Assembly: GCF_029320955.1 (NCBI RefSeq)
Contig: NZ_CP119757.1
Span: forward strand, 2,232,001 to 2,296,000
Direction of reading: 5' to 3'
Source: Flavobacterium sp. YJ01
GTDB taxonomy: Bacteria; Bacteroidota; Bacteroidia; Flavobacteriales; Flavobacteriaceae
DNA: 64,000 bases
Shown: positions 23,971 through 32,666 of the stretch, piece after piece
Numbering within the stretch: position 1 is the first letter of the stretch
Layout: each line of letters opens with the position of its first letter
Position numbers and translations under genes: made by a program
Notes under the pieces: model-generated
What the model was told of the DNA's origin: nothing
The model's input: the letters and a program-made list of their open reading frames with translations, nothing else
Database searches by the model: none

Positions 23971-24726
23971 TTACCAACCTTGATTTAATCCATTCTTCAG
24001 AACCTCGTCGTATTTTTCTTTATCAAAAGAATACAGATTTGGAGCTTTGTGTGCGACGTTGCTTTTCTTTTCGTCAAGTTTAGTAAGAATTCCAATATTT
24101 GTTATTTTTCTGAGAAAGTTTCTTCTGTCGAGTTTTTTGTCTAAAATGGTTTCATATAACTTTTGCAGTTCTGGAATTGTAAATTTCTCTGGAAGCAAAT
24201 TAAAACCAATTGGCATTAAATTCAATTCTATTCTTAACGTATCTAGCGCTTTGTCTAAAATTTCGCGGTGATCTAAAATAAGTTCTGGAACTTCTTTATG
24301 ATCAATCCATTCTACAATTTCCATTCTTCCTGTTGGATTTGGCAAAATTTTAGAAAAATCAACCAATGCATAATAGCCAATTGTAACAAAACGACGCATT
24401 AACCATTTTCCTTTTTCTTCTTCAATTTGAAGATATTCCAACGTTTTTTTATCAAAATGCTGATGATTTCGATTTACTTTCCCAAAGGTCGCAAATTGCC
24501 TTAAGAATATACCTTCAACTCCAGTTCTACTATTTAATACCGTAATGGCGGCAGTATCTATGTCTTGATCTACCGGAATAAATCCGCCGGGTAAAGACCA
24601 TTTATTGGCTCTTTCTACTTTTATCAATAAAACTTTAAGCTGATTGTCATGAAAACCAAAAATCACACAATCTATTGAAAGTCCAGGCTGGTAATTTTCA
24701 TTGTTATCTATAATGTCTTTTAACAT
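23971..24726 (-). CDS. Nudix-type sugar or NAD regulator (NrtR/AraR-like)
   Basis: 251 residues: N-terminal Nudix fold (~10-150) and a C-terminal winged helix (~165-240). The Nudix box is broken: after LPGGFIPVDQDI the expected REUxEExG reads VLNSRTGVEG, without the catalytic Glu pair, so it should sense a ligand rather than hydrolyse. Relatives regulate NAD synthesis (NrtR) or arabinose use (AraR in Bacteroides). It lies at the enzyme end of the polysaccharide locus and may sense a sugar-derived metabolite. Confidence 0.85.
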   Translation of the reverse strand: MLKDIIDNNENYQPGLSIDCVIFGFHDNQLKVLLIKVERANKWSLPGGFIPVDQDIDTAAITVLNSRTGVEGIFLRQFATFGKVNRNHQHFDKKTLEYLQIEEEKGKWLMRRFVTIGYYALVDFSKILPNPTGRMEIVEWIDHKEVPELILDHREILDKALDTLRIELNLMPIGFNLLPEKFTIPELQKLYETILDKKLDRRNFLRKITNIGILTKLDEKKSNVAHKAPNLYSFDKEKYDEVLKNGLNQGW

Positions 24727-24987
24727 TCAATTGAGTATAAATCCTTATTAATAACCTCGCAATTTACTCCATTTTTACAAATTCGTGCTATTTTTCAAAA
24801 AAATATAGAAGTGTGCAAATCACAATTTAACTAAAATTTAAAGTCAAATTTAAAAAAAATAATTACATTGCGTCATAATAACACATTAATGATTTTAATT
24901 GTTAGATTTTAATTAAAAATAAAGAAAAATAATACAAGCTGTCCCATTTTTCTTCAAAGTGAGTGTAGAAAGTAAAATGTAGTAGTT
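24727..24987. other. Divergent intergenic region
   Basis: 261 very AT-rich bases between the Nudix regulator and a small plus-strand gene. No repeat, operator or RNA structure could be identified. Confidence 0.5.
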
Positions 24988-25245
24988 ATGATTACCAATT
25001 CATTAAAAAACATCAACAAAAAAATTAGAACGAAAATCTGGACTTCTTTCGGATTTGTATCTAAAACGTATCTTTTGGAAGCTTCTTTAAAATATAGCGC
25101 CGAACAAGAGAGAATTTTCAACGAAATGTTTGTTGAAACTGACGCCAAAAATAAAAAGGCAAAACAAGAAGCTTTTGATAAAGCCCTGTATGCCTCTTAT
25201 AAAGGAATTGGTGCTATGGATTTTGTAAATACTGTTTTAAAATAA
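24988..25245 (+). CDS. Small conserved-looking protein, unknown
   Basis: 85 residues, basic N-terminus (NSLKNINKKIRTKIWTSFG), mostly helical and charged, no signal peptide or membrane segment. No family recognised. Third-base usage and the strong terminator 30 bases downstream support a real gene. It is not part of the glycan locus strand and appears monocistronic. Confidence 0.6.
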   Translation: MITNSLKNINKKIRTKIWTSFGFVSKTYLLEASLKYSAEQERIFNEMFVETDAKNKKAKQEAFDKALYASYKGIGAMDFVNTVLK

Positions 25246-25273
25246 CCTGTTACCCTGTTAATAATTTATAATG

Positions 25274-25300
25274 CTGCCTCATTTTTAATGAGGCTTTTTT
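25274..25300 (+). terminator. Terminator of the small gene
   Basis: TGCCTCATT and AATGAGGC form a stem followed by a seven-base T-run. Confidence 0.85.
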
Positions 25301-25318
25301 TGTCTAAATAACTGCATA

Positions 25319-25351
25319 AAAAAAAGGACTTTTAAAAGTCCCTTTTTTTTA
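25319..25351. terminator. Terminator at the end of the glycan locus
   Basis: A-run, GGACTTTTAAAAGTCC palindrome (25326-25341), T-run. It works in both directions and mainly closes the minus-strand bglX transcript, whose stop codon overlaps its edge. Confidence 0.8.
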
Positions 25352-27580
25352 ATTTGCTACTAATTCAAAATCTGATCTTAGTTTAATATCTGCTGAAGAA
25401 GTTCCAATCATAACTTCAAAATCTCCTGGTTCGGTTCCCCATTCTAATTTATTATTATAGAAAGAAAGTTTTTCTTTGTCGATTGTAAATTCTATTGTTT
25501 TAGATTCTCCCGCATTTAATTTCACTTTCTGGAAATCTTTTAATTCTAAAACTGGTCTTACTACCGATCCAAATTTATCTTTTAAATATAACTGCACCAC
25601 TTCTTCTCCAGCTACTTTTCCAGTATTTTTTAATTGGAAAGAAACCTTAGTAGTTTCGTTGTTTTTTATTTTTGTTGAAGATAATTTCAATCCAGAATAA
25701 TCAAAAGTTGTGTAGCTTAAACCGTATCCAAAAGGATATTTCGGAGAGTTTTTTAAGTCAATATAAGCTGAAACATAGTTGGTTGAATTTTCATCTTTTG
25801 CTGGTCTTCCTGTGCTAAAATGATTGTAATAAATTGGCACCTGTCCTACTTCTCTTGGGAAAGTCATTGGCAGTTTTCCAGACGGATTATAATCTCCAAA
25901 CAAAACATTAGCAATTGCATTTCCTGCTTCAGTTCCTAACCACCAAGTATAAAGAATTGCTGGAACATTATCTGCTGTCCAATTAAAAACAAGAGGCCTT
26001 CCTGCGTTAATTAAAACCACAACTGGTTTTCCTGTTGCTTGAATTGCTTTTACTAAATCTTCCTGAACACCTGGCAAATGAAGATCGCTACGGCTTTTTG
26101 CTTCACCGCTCATATCACGTCTTTCACCAATACTCAAAATAACAACATCTGCTTGTTTTGCTGTTGCAACTGCTTCTGCAAAACCATCTTTATTTGTGCC
26201 TTCTATTTCACATCCTTTTGCGTACAATAATTTAGTGTTTTTGCCGACTTTATTTTGCAAGCCGTCCCATTGCGAAACGATCCATTTATTGTAATCTACT
26301 TCTGGAAGTTCAACAGACCAGAATCCCATGTTTTCTTTGTATTCTTTTACCATTGGACCAATAAAAGCAATTGTTTTTACGCTTTTAGAAATCGGTAAAG
26401 TCTGGTTTTCATTCTTTAATAAAACGATACTTTTTTGCGCCACTTCAAGTGCAGCTTTTCTGTGTTCTGGATTATTTAATGCTTTTTCAGCACGTTTTTC
26501 ATCCGAATATCTGTAAGGATCTTCAAATAAACCTAATTCGAATTTCTTGCGAAGAATACGTCTTACGGCATCATCAACCAAATCAATAGAAACTCTTCCT
26601 TCTTTTACTAGCTCTGCTAAATGTTTACGGTACGCATTACTTTCCATATCCATATCACTTCCTGCCGTAATAGCGGCATAAGCAGCTTCTTTAAGATCTT
26701 TAGAATAACCGTGAGCCACCATTTCTCCAATTGATCCCCAATCTGAAACTACGAAACCTTGAAAGTTCCATTTTCCTTTTAAGATATCTCTTTGTAAATG
26801 TGCATTTCCAGTTGCTGGAATTCCGTTAATATCATTAAAAGAATTCATGAAAGTCGCAGCTCCTGCATCTAAAGCTGCTTTAAATGGAGGCAAATAAGTT
26901 TCCAAAAGCATTCTTTCGCTCATATCTACAGAGTTGTAATCTCTTCCTCCAACTCCAGCTCCGTAAGCTGCAAAGTGTTTTACGCAAGCCATAACGGAGT
27001 TTAAATCGCCTAATTTATTTCCTTGAAATCCTTTTACTCTTGCATAAGCAATTTTAGAACCCAAGTAAGTATCTTCTCCTGCTCCTTCCATTACACGTCC
27101 CCAGCGTGGATCACGACCAATATCAACCATTGGTGCAAATGTCCAGTGAATACCGCTTGCCGAAGCTTCTGTAGCTGCAACTCTTGCAGCTAACTCGATT
27201 GCTTCCAAATCCCAACTTGCTGCTTCTGCTAACGGAAGCGGAAAAGTTGTTTTGTAACCATGAATAACATCTTGACCAAACAACAACGGAATTTTAAGTC
27301 TTGACTGCATGGCCAATTCCTGATATCCTCTGGTATATTTTGTTCCAATAACATTTAGCATCGAACCAATTAAACCTTGTTTAATCTCGTTTTGTTTGTT
27401 CGGATTAATTGTAATTGGCCCCGTTGCCTGATTGTCGCCAGTATATTGATTTAACTGGCCAATTTTTTCTTCAATTGTCATTTTCTTCAATAGATCATTG
27501 ACTTTTTGATCTATTGATTGCTGTTGTGCCGACGCAAAGAGCGAAAGCATAAACAGCGTAATCGTGGTAACTTTCTTCAT
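25349..27580 (-). CDS. bglX: GH3 beta-glucosidase (BglX type)
   Basis: 743 residues with signal peptide (SLFASAQ). Domains are the GH3 TIM barrel, the C-terminal alpha/beta sandwich and a fibronectin III-like domain. The nucleophile is Asp280 in FVVSDWGSI. KHFAAYG and GRDPRWGRVMEGAGED are family signatures. It is predicted periplasmic, releasing glucose from short beta-glucans made by the GH30 and GH16 enzymes upstream. It is the last gene of the locus, 12 bases after a GH30 gene. Confidence 0.95.
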   Translation of the reverse strand: MKKVTTITLFMLSLFASAQQQSIDQKVNDLLKKMTIEEKIGQLNQYTGDNQATGPITINPNKQNEIKQGLIGSMLNVIGTKYTRGYQELAMQSRLKIPLLFGQDVIHGYKTTFPLPLAEAASWDLEAIELAARVAATEASASGIHWTFAPMVDIGRDPRWGRVMEGAGEDTYLGSKIAYARVKGFQGNKLGDLNSVMACVKHFAAYGAGVGGRDYNSVDMSERMLLETYLPPFKAALDAGAATFMNSFNDINGIPATGNAHLQRDILKGKWNFQGFVVSDWGSIGEMVAHGYSKDLKEAAYAAITAGSDMDMESNAYRKHLAELVKEGRVSIDLVDDAVRRILRKKFELGLFEDPYRYSDEKRAEKALNNPEHRKAALEVAQKSIVLLKNENQTLPISKSVKTIAFIGPMVKEYKENMGFWSVELPEVDYNKWIVSQWDGLQNKVGKNTKLLYAKGCEIEGTNKDGFAEAVATAKQADVVILSIGERRDMSGEAKSRSDLHLPGVQEDLVKAIQATGKPVVVLINAGRPLVFNWTADNVPAILYTWWLGTEAGNAIANVLFGDYNPSGKLPMTFPREVGQVPIYYNHFSTGRPAKDENSTNYVSAYIDLKNSPKYPFGYGLSYTTFDYSGLKLSSTKIKNNETTKVSFQLKNTGKVAGEEVVQLYLKDKFGSVVRPVLELKDFQKVKLNAGESKTIEFTIDKEKLSFYNNKLEWGTEPGDFEVMIGTSSADIKLRSDFELVAN

Positions 27581-27592
27581 AAGTTTAAATTT

Positions 27593-29017
27593 TTACCAAA
27601 CGTAAGTAGCAACTGCACCTGCGTTTAGTGAGGTTGTGGTTTGTTGTTGGTTGTATTTAATATTAAAAGTTTCTGTTGAAGCTCCGTCATTTTCTACAAT
27701 CAGAACAGTTTGTCCTAACGGAGTTTTGAAAGAAACATTGTGTAAATTTCCTACTATATTACTTCCAATTCTTACTGAACCTTCTGGAACAAATTTAGAA
27801 GCATGTCCGATAATATAATATCCAACTTCTCTTTTAATGTTTTGATTTTGATCAATCATCAAAGCACCTTTACAAGTTGAACATCCACCTGGCGTGAAAG
27901 GTTTGTAATTTTCATCATTTGCTAATCCCCACGAAAGTGCATTTTTACTCCAGTTACGCATTGAACCAATTACTACATTTTTCACACTCCATTTTAAATC
28001 AGTTTCAAAATTAGTTCCTGTTCCTGTATATTGCTCGGTAAAATACAAATCTTTATTCGGAAAAGCATTATGAACTGTAGTTAAAGCACTAATATCTCCT
28101 TCGTACAAGTGAAAAGCCGAGCCCGCAACATAAGGATTTGCTATTGGATCTTTTAAAATTGTCAAAGGATATTCTGGCTTATTACAGTTATGATCGTAAA
28201 CAATGATTTTGGTTTTGATTTTTGCTTTCGCGAAAGCGGGACCTAAATGATTTCCGATAAAATCTGCCTGCTGTTCTGCCAACATTAATAAACTTGGGTT
28301 GTTTCCTGGATGTAAAGGTTCGTTTTGAGGCGTAATAGCATCAATAACAATTCCGTGAGATTTCATTTCTTGAATGTACTTTACAAAATATTGCGCATAC
28401 ACTTCATAATATTTTGGCTGTAAACTTCCACCTTTTGAACTTCCGTTGTCTTTCATCCAAACTGGTGGCGACCACGGAGAACCCATTATTTTTATTTTTG
28501 GATTTATGGCTAAAATTTCTTTTAAAACCGGAATCACATCATTTAAATCTGGACCAAGATTAAAGTGCTCCAAATTCATGTCTGTTTGTCCTTCTGGCAT
28601 ATCATCATACGAAAAAACTTTTTCATTCAAATCAGATGCTCCAATACTTATTCTTATATAACTTAATCCAATGGCATCATTTTTTCTAGAAAACAATTCC
28701 TGAAGCAATGCTTCTCTTTTGGGTTTGTCTAGTTTTATAATTGCCTGAGCGCTTCCTCCTGTTAAAGAAAATCCGAAACCTTCTATGGTTTGAAATTTCT
28801 CTGACGGATTTACCTCAATGGTCTGATTTGAATTTGTTTCTGAATTAAAAATCAAATCAGGTTGTTTTTTAAGTTTTGAAGTTTCGTCTGTTGTAGTAAT
28901 CCAAGATTCAACTTTGCCTGAATTAGCAACTGCATTTTTTGAAGATCCACAATTTAACTGCATTGCAATAAGAGGCAGTAAAACTAGGATTTGAAGTTTT
29001 TTGTTGATGTTTTTCAT
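27593..29017 (-). CDS. GH30 glycoside hydrolase lipoprotein (type A)
   Basis: 474 residues. Lipobox LIAMQLNC (Cys23). GH30 (alpha/beta)8 barrel plus beta-sandwich. Acid/base Glu233 in TPQNEPLHPGNNPS, nucleophile Glu328 in YFTEQYTG. It pairs by sequence with the 31165-32637 gene (QNEPLHxGNNPS, FTEQ). GH30 beta-1,6-glucanases of Bacteroidetes glycan loci are the closest functional idea. It starts directly next to the EEP gene stop, so the transcript is continuous. Confidence 0.92.
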   Translation of the reverse strand: MKNINKKLQILVLLPLIAMQLNCGSSKNAVANSGKVESWITTTDETSKLKKQPDLIFNSETNSNQTIEVNPSEKFQTIEGFGFSLTGGSAQAIIKLDKPKREALLQELFSRKNDAIGLSYIRISIGASDLNEKVFSYDDMPEGQTDMNLEHFNLGPDLNDVIPVLKEILAINPKIKIMGSPWSPPVWMKDNGSSKGGSLQPKYYEVYAQYFVKYIQEMKSHGIVIDAITPQNEPLHPGNNPSLLMLAEQQADFIGNHLGPAFAKAKIKTKIIVYDHNCNKPEYPLTILKDPIANPYVAGSAFHLYEGDISALTTVHNAFPNKDLYFTEQYTGTGTNFETDLKWSVKNVVIGSMRNWSKNALSWGLANDENYKPFTPGGCSTCKGALMIDQNQNIKREVGYYIIGHASKFVPEGSVRIGSNIVGNLHNVSFKTPLGQTVLIVENDGASTETFNIKYNQQQTTTSLNAGAVATYVW

Positions 29018-29857
29018 TTAATCTATTTCTATTAAAACAGGCAAATGATCCGAAGGATATTTTAAATCTTTAGAATCACTTAGCACTGCGTGTTTCTGAA
29101 TTGTGAGTCCGCTATTTTTTGATACAAAAATGTAATCTAATAATAATGTTACGGGCTCATTATGTTTGAAATCATTAAACGTTCCTGATGGTCCAAAAGG
29201 TTTTTCTTTAGAAACCTCTTTAGTATCATCCATCACTTTTTTGATTTCGGCAATCTGTTTTGTGTCTGGTTCTGAATTAAAATCTCCCATTAAAAAAACA
29301 GGATATTTTTTTGTGTTTAATGCTTCGATTTTAGATAAAACAAGCTGTACGCCTTTTACTCTGGCTACTTCTCCCATATGATCCAAATGAAGATTAAAAA
29401 CCCAAAACGTTTTTTTAGTTTTTAAATCTTTAAAAAGTCCGTAAGTACAAACTCTGTTACAAGCCGCATCCCAACCTCTTGAAACTACATTTGGCGTTTC
29501 AGACAACCAAAAAGTATTGGATTGTTCTACTTTAAAACGATCTTTTTTGTAATAAATACAACTTGCTTCTCCCAATCCGCCCTCTTCTCTTCCGATTCCG
29601 AATCTGTTATAACTTGGCAAAGCCGATGCAATATCTGTTACTTGATTTGGTGTTGCTTCTTGAACTCCAAAAATATCTGGACTGTAAAATTGAATTTGAG
29701 AATTAAAATAATCCTTTCGTTTTGGCCATGCATTTTCTCCATCAGATGCTACATCTAGACGAATATTATAGGTCATAATTTTTAGGTTTTGACCATAAAA
29801 TAAATTTCCTACTAAAAGAAATAGGAATGCAAAAACAAGTTTGTTTATCTTTTTCAT
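29018..29857 (-). CDS. Secreted endonuclease/exonuclease/phosphatase family protein
   Basis: 279 residues with signal peptide (LFYGQ). The EEP fold is shown by LKIMTYNIRLDVASDG, the metal-binding QEATPNQ Glu, NLHLDHMG, LMGDFNSEPD and SDHLPVLIEI with the catalytic Asp-His. Such secreted EEP proteins recur in Bacteroidetes sugar loci, but the substrate is unknown. It is unlikely to be a DNA repair enzyme here because it is exported and sits between GH16 and GH30 genes. Confidence 0.88.
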   Translation of the reverse strand: MKKINKLVFAFLFLLVGNLFYGQNLKIMTYNIRLDVASDGENAWPKRKDYFNSQIQFYSPDIFGVQEATPNQVTDIASALPSYNRFGIGREEGGLGEASCIYYKKDRFKVEQSNTFWLSETPNVVSRGWDAACNRVCTYGLFKDLKTKKTFWVFNLHLDHMGEVARVKGVQLVLSKIEALNTKKYPVFLMGDFNSEPDTKQIAEIKKVMDDTKEVSKEKPFGPSGTFNDFKHNEPVTLLLDYIFVSKNSGLTIQKHAVLSDSKDLKYPSDHLPVLIEID

Positions 29858-29928
29858 GTTAAAAAATTTTAATCTGTAAAGCTAGTTTTTCCTAGACTTT
29901 ACAGAAAAATTTTAACTTAAAACTTATG

Positions 29929-31005
29929 TTAATTATATACTCTTACATAATCAACTTCGTAAGTTGCACTTTTAAAATTCGGATCTACTGCGCCTCCAAA
30001 GTTTCCTCCCATTGCAAAATTTATGATAACAAAGAAATTAGCATTAAAAGGAGTTGTGCTTGAATTTTTATAAGTGTAAAATAAATTGTCGTCTACAAAA
30101 AATTTGATGCTTTCTGCACTCCATTCAGCTGCATAAATATGAAATTCTGTAGTCGAATTTGGAGCTGTCGTCGTTTTTGTATCAGGCGTATTTCCAGAAC
30201 GTCCAGGTGAATGCAATGAAGAATGAATTACATTTGGATTATTTCCAACTGATTCTAAAATGTCAATTTCTCCACAACCTGGCCATGGAACGGTATCAAT
30301 ATTATCGCCTAAAAGCCAGAATGCAGGCCAAGTTCCGCCTCCAGCTGGTAGTTTTGCGCGAATCTCTGCTCTTCCATATTTGAATGAAAATTTGCCTTTT
30401 GTAAGCATTCTGGTTGAAGTAAATTTACTTCCCATATAATCTTCTCTGATGGCTGTAATTTTCAAAAGACCTCCTTCGACTTTTACATTTTCAGAACGGG
30501 TTGTATAATATTGTAATTCGTTGTTTCCCCAACCGTCTCCAGTTCCTGTGTTGTAGCCCCATTTTGTAGCATCCGGAGCTCCGTCAGTATTAAATTCATC
30601 TGCCCAGATAATTTTTCTTGCTACGTAAACATTTACAGTAGTTGAAGTATTTATAAATTTTGTTCCATTATATGCCGAAACAGAAATCGGATAATTATTA
30701 GTTCCAGAAGCTGTAAACTCATAAGTTAATTCTCCAGTTGTAATTTCTTTAAGTTCGTTATTAATTAGCACTTTATACGAAAGTGCATTTGTGGCATTTA
30801 GCGTAAGTTTTATTTTTCCGCTTCCATCTCCGTTTGGATTTTCTGCCGTTTTTCCAATAACATCAACTTGAACAGTAAGATTTGTTGGCGTAGGATTTAC
30901 TGGAGTATCTTCACCTCCATCATTACTACTGCTGCAAGATTGAAAAACAAACAATAGGATAAGTGTAAAGACACTCGCCCTATTTACAAGATTAATCATT
31001 TTCAT
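29929..31005 (-). CDS. GH16 endo-beta-glucanase lipoprotein
   Basis: 358 residues. Lipobox VFQSC (Cys24), a ~100-residue Ig/PKD-like domain, then a GH16 catalytic domain from ~133. The active site is GEIDILES with Glu246, Asp248 and Glu251. WGNNELQYYT and GTWPAFWLLG are typical of laminarinase-type members. It should cut beta-1,3 or mixed beta-glucan at the cell surface. An 160-base gap upstream may hold a promoter, though none was clear. Confidence 0.93.
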   Translation of the reverse strand: MKMINLVNRASVFTLILLFVFQSCSSSNDGGEDTPVNPTPTNLTVQVDVIGKTAENPNGDGSGKIKLTLNATNALSYKVLINNELKEITTGELTYEFTASGTNNYPISVSAYNGTKFINTSTTVNVYVARKIIWADEFNTDGAPDATKWGYNTGTGDGWGNNELQYYTTRSENVKVEGGLLKITAIREDYMGSKFTSTRMLTKGKFSFKYGRAEIRAKLPAGGGTWPAFWLLGDNIDTVPWPGCGEIDILESVGNNPNVIHSSLHSPGRSGNTPDTKTTTAPNSTTEFHIYAAEWSAESIKFFVDDNLFYTYKNSSTTPFNANFFVIINFAMGGNFGGAVDPNFKSATYEVDYVRVYN

Positions 31006-31164
31006 CGTTTATTAGTTTAAGTGGTTGAGTTAGTAAACTGATTATCAATATAGATAATTTTATTCTATTTTTTGTTTTTGTTGAGAACAAAATCAAAATA
31101 CTTCAAATTAAAGCCACATTTTTTGAATACGGCTTTAATTTATATTTGGTTTTTAATTATAAAA

Positions 31165-32637
31165 TTATTTCCAAGTATAAGTTCCAACTGAACCTGCTTC
31201 TAAAGATGTTGCAACCCATTTTCCATCATATTTAATGTTGAAACTTTGCGTTGAATTTCCATCATTCTCCACAATTAAAACTTTAGAACCTGAAGGTGTA
31301 ATAAAAGCTACATTCTGCAGATCTCCGCCAGAATTACTTTGAATTCTTACCGATCCCATCGGAACAAATTTTGATGCATGAGCAATAATGTAATACGCTA
31401 CATTACGCATATAACTATCTGTTGATGTTATTGTGATTGCGCCTTTGCACATTGTGCAGCCGCCATCTGTATGAGGTCCAAAATTAGCATTATTTGCTAC
31501 GTTCCATTCTAAAGCATTTTTACTGTAATTTCTAGTTGAACCGATAATTACATTTCTAACATGCCATTTTAAATCACCAGCAAATTGACCTTCAGACGAA
31601 GTCCACTGTTCTGTAAAATATACATTTTTAGAAGGATACGCATTGTAAACATTTGTCAATGCGCTGATATCTCCAGCATATAAATGGAAAGCAGATCCGT
31701 CAACAAAAGGATATGCATCAACATCTGCCAAAACTGCTTTAGGATAATTTGGATTATCACAATTGTGATCGTAAGCAATGATTTTTACACTCAGATTTGC
31801 AGCTTTAAATGCGGGACCTAAACTGTTTTTAATGAAACTTGCCTGATCAACAGCAGACATATACATACTTGGATTATTTCCATCATGCAAAGGTTCGTTT
31901 TGAGGAGTCAAAGCATCAATTGTAATTCCGGCAGCTTTCATTTCTTGAATGTATTTTACAAGATATTTAGCGTACACATTATAATATTCCGCTTTCAATT
32001 TTCCTCCTTTAAAACTAGCTACATCTTTCATCCAAACTGGAGCCGTCCAAGGAGTTGCCAAGATTAAAATTTTAGGATTAATTGCTATGATTTCTTTTAA
32101 CATCGCAATTAGATCTTTATTTTTTTCTAAACTAAATTTAGCTAAGTTCAAATCTGTTTCTCCCGTTGCAAGATCGTTATAAGTAAAAGGCGCCGCATCA
32201 AGATCTGAAGCTCCAACACTAATTCTGATGTAACTTACTCCGATTGAATTTTCTCCAGTTCCGAAAAGTTCTTGCAAAAGAGCCGTTCTTCTTGTAGCAT
32301 TTAATTGATTGATTACTTCTACACTTCCGCCAGTTAAGGTATATCCAAAACCGTCAATCGTTTGGTATTTTTGAGAAGCATTCACTTCGATATTTGTATT
32401 CGAATTTACAGTTGTTCCAAATCCTAAAACTCCAGTTTGTTTGGTTAATAAAACGCTTTGATCGCCTTTTGTAAGCCAAAAATCAACATCATTGGTTGTT
32501 GCAGGCGGATTTACAACTGGCGGGTTTACAACTGGTGGATTTTCTACAGCATCATTAGATGAAGAACATTTAACTTGAGCCATTACGGCTGCCATAAAGA
32601 AAAATGCTTTTATGGTATTGTTTAAAGTCAATTTCAT
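31165..32637 (-). CDS. GH30 glycoside hydrolase lipoprotein (type A)
   Basis: 490 residues from MKLTLNNTIKAF; the frame is open to 32664, but the signal peptide starts better here. Lipobox AQVKC, then a Pro-rich repeat linker (NPPVVNPPVVNPP). Catalytic pair Glu248 (TPQNEPLHDGNNPS) and Glu343 (YFTEQWTS). Close paralogue of the 27593-29017 gene. The long linker suggests a surface-anchored enzyme that reaches out to polymer. Confidence 0.92.
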   Translation of the reverse strand: MKLTLNNTIKAFFFMAAVMAQVKCSSSNDAVENPPVVNPPVVNPPATTNDVDFWLTKGDQSVLLTKQTGVLGFGTTVNSNTNIEVNASQKYQTIDGFGYTLTGGSVEVINQLNATRRTALLQELFGTGENSIGVSYIRISVGASDLDAAPFTYNDLATGETDLNLAKFSLEKNKDLIAMLKEIIAINPKILILATPWTAPVWMKDVASFKGGKLKAEYYNVYAKYLVKYIQEMKAAGITIDALTPQNEPLHDGNNPSMYMSAVDQASFIKNSLGPAFKAANLSVKIIAYDHNCDNPNYPKAVLADVDAYPFVDGSAFHLYAGDISALTNVYNAYPSKNVYFTEQWTSSEGQFAGDLKWHVRNVIIGSTRNYSKNALEWNVANNANFGPHTDGGCTMCKGAITITSTDSYMRNVAYYIIAHASKFVPMGSVRIQSNSGGDLQNVAFITPSGSKVLIVENDGNSTQSFNIKYDGKWVATSLEAGSVGTYTWK

Positions 32638-32666
32638 TTTTAGTGGTTTTTTAGTTAGTTGCACAA

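Noticed and set aside
24954..25148. Minus-strand open frame over the small 85-residue gene
   Set aside because: Hydrophobic composition is a by-product of the opposite strand; the plus-strand gene has the terminator and better codon pattern.
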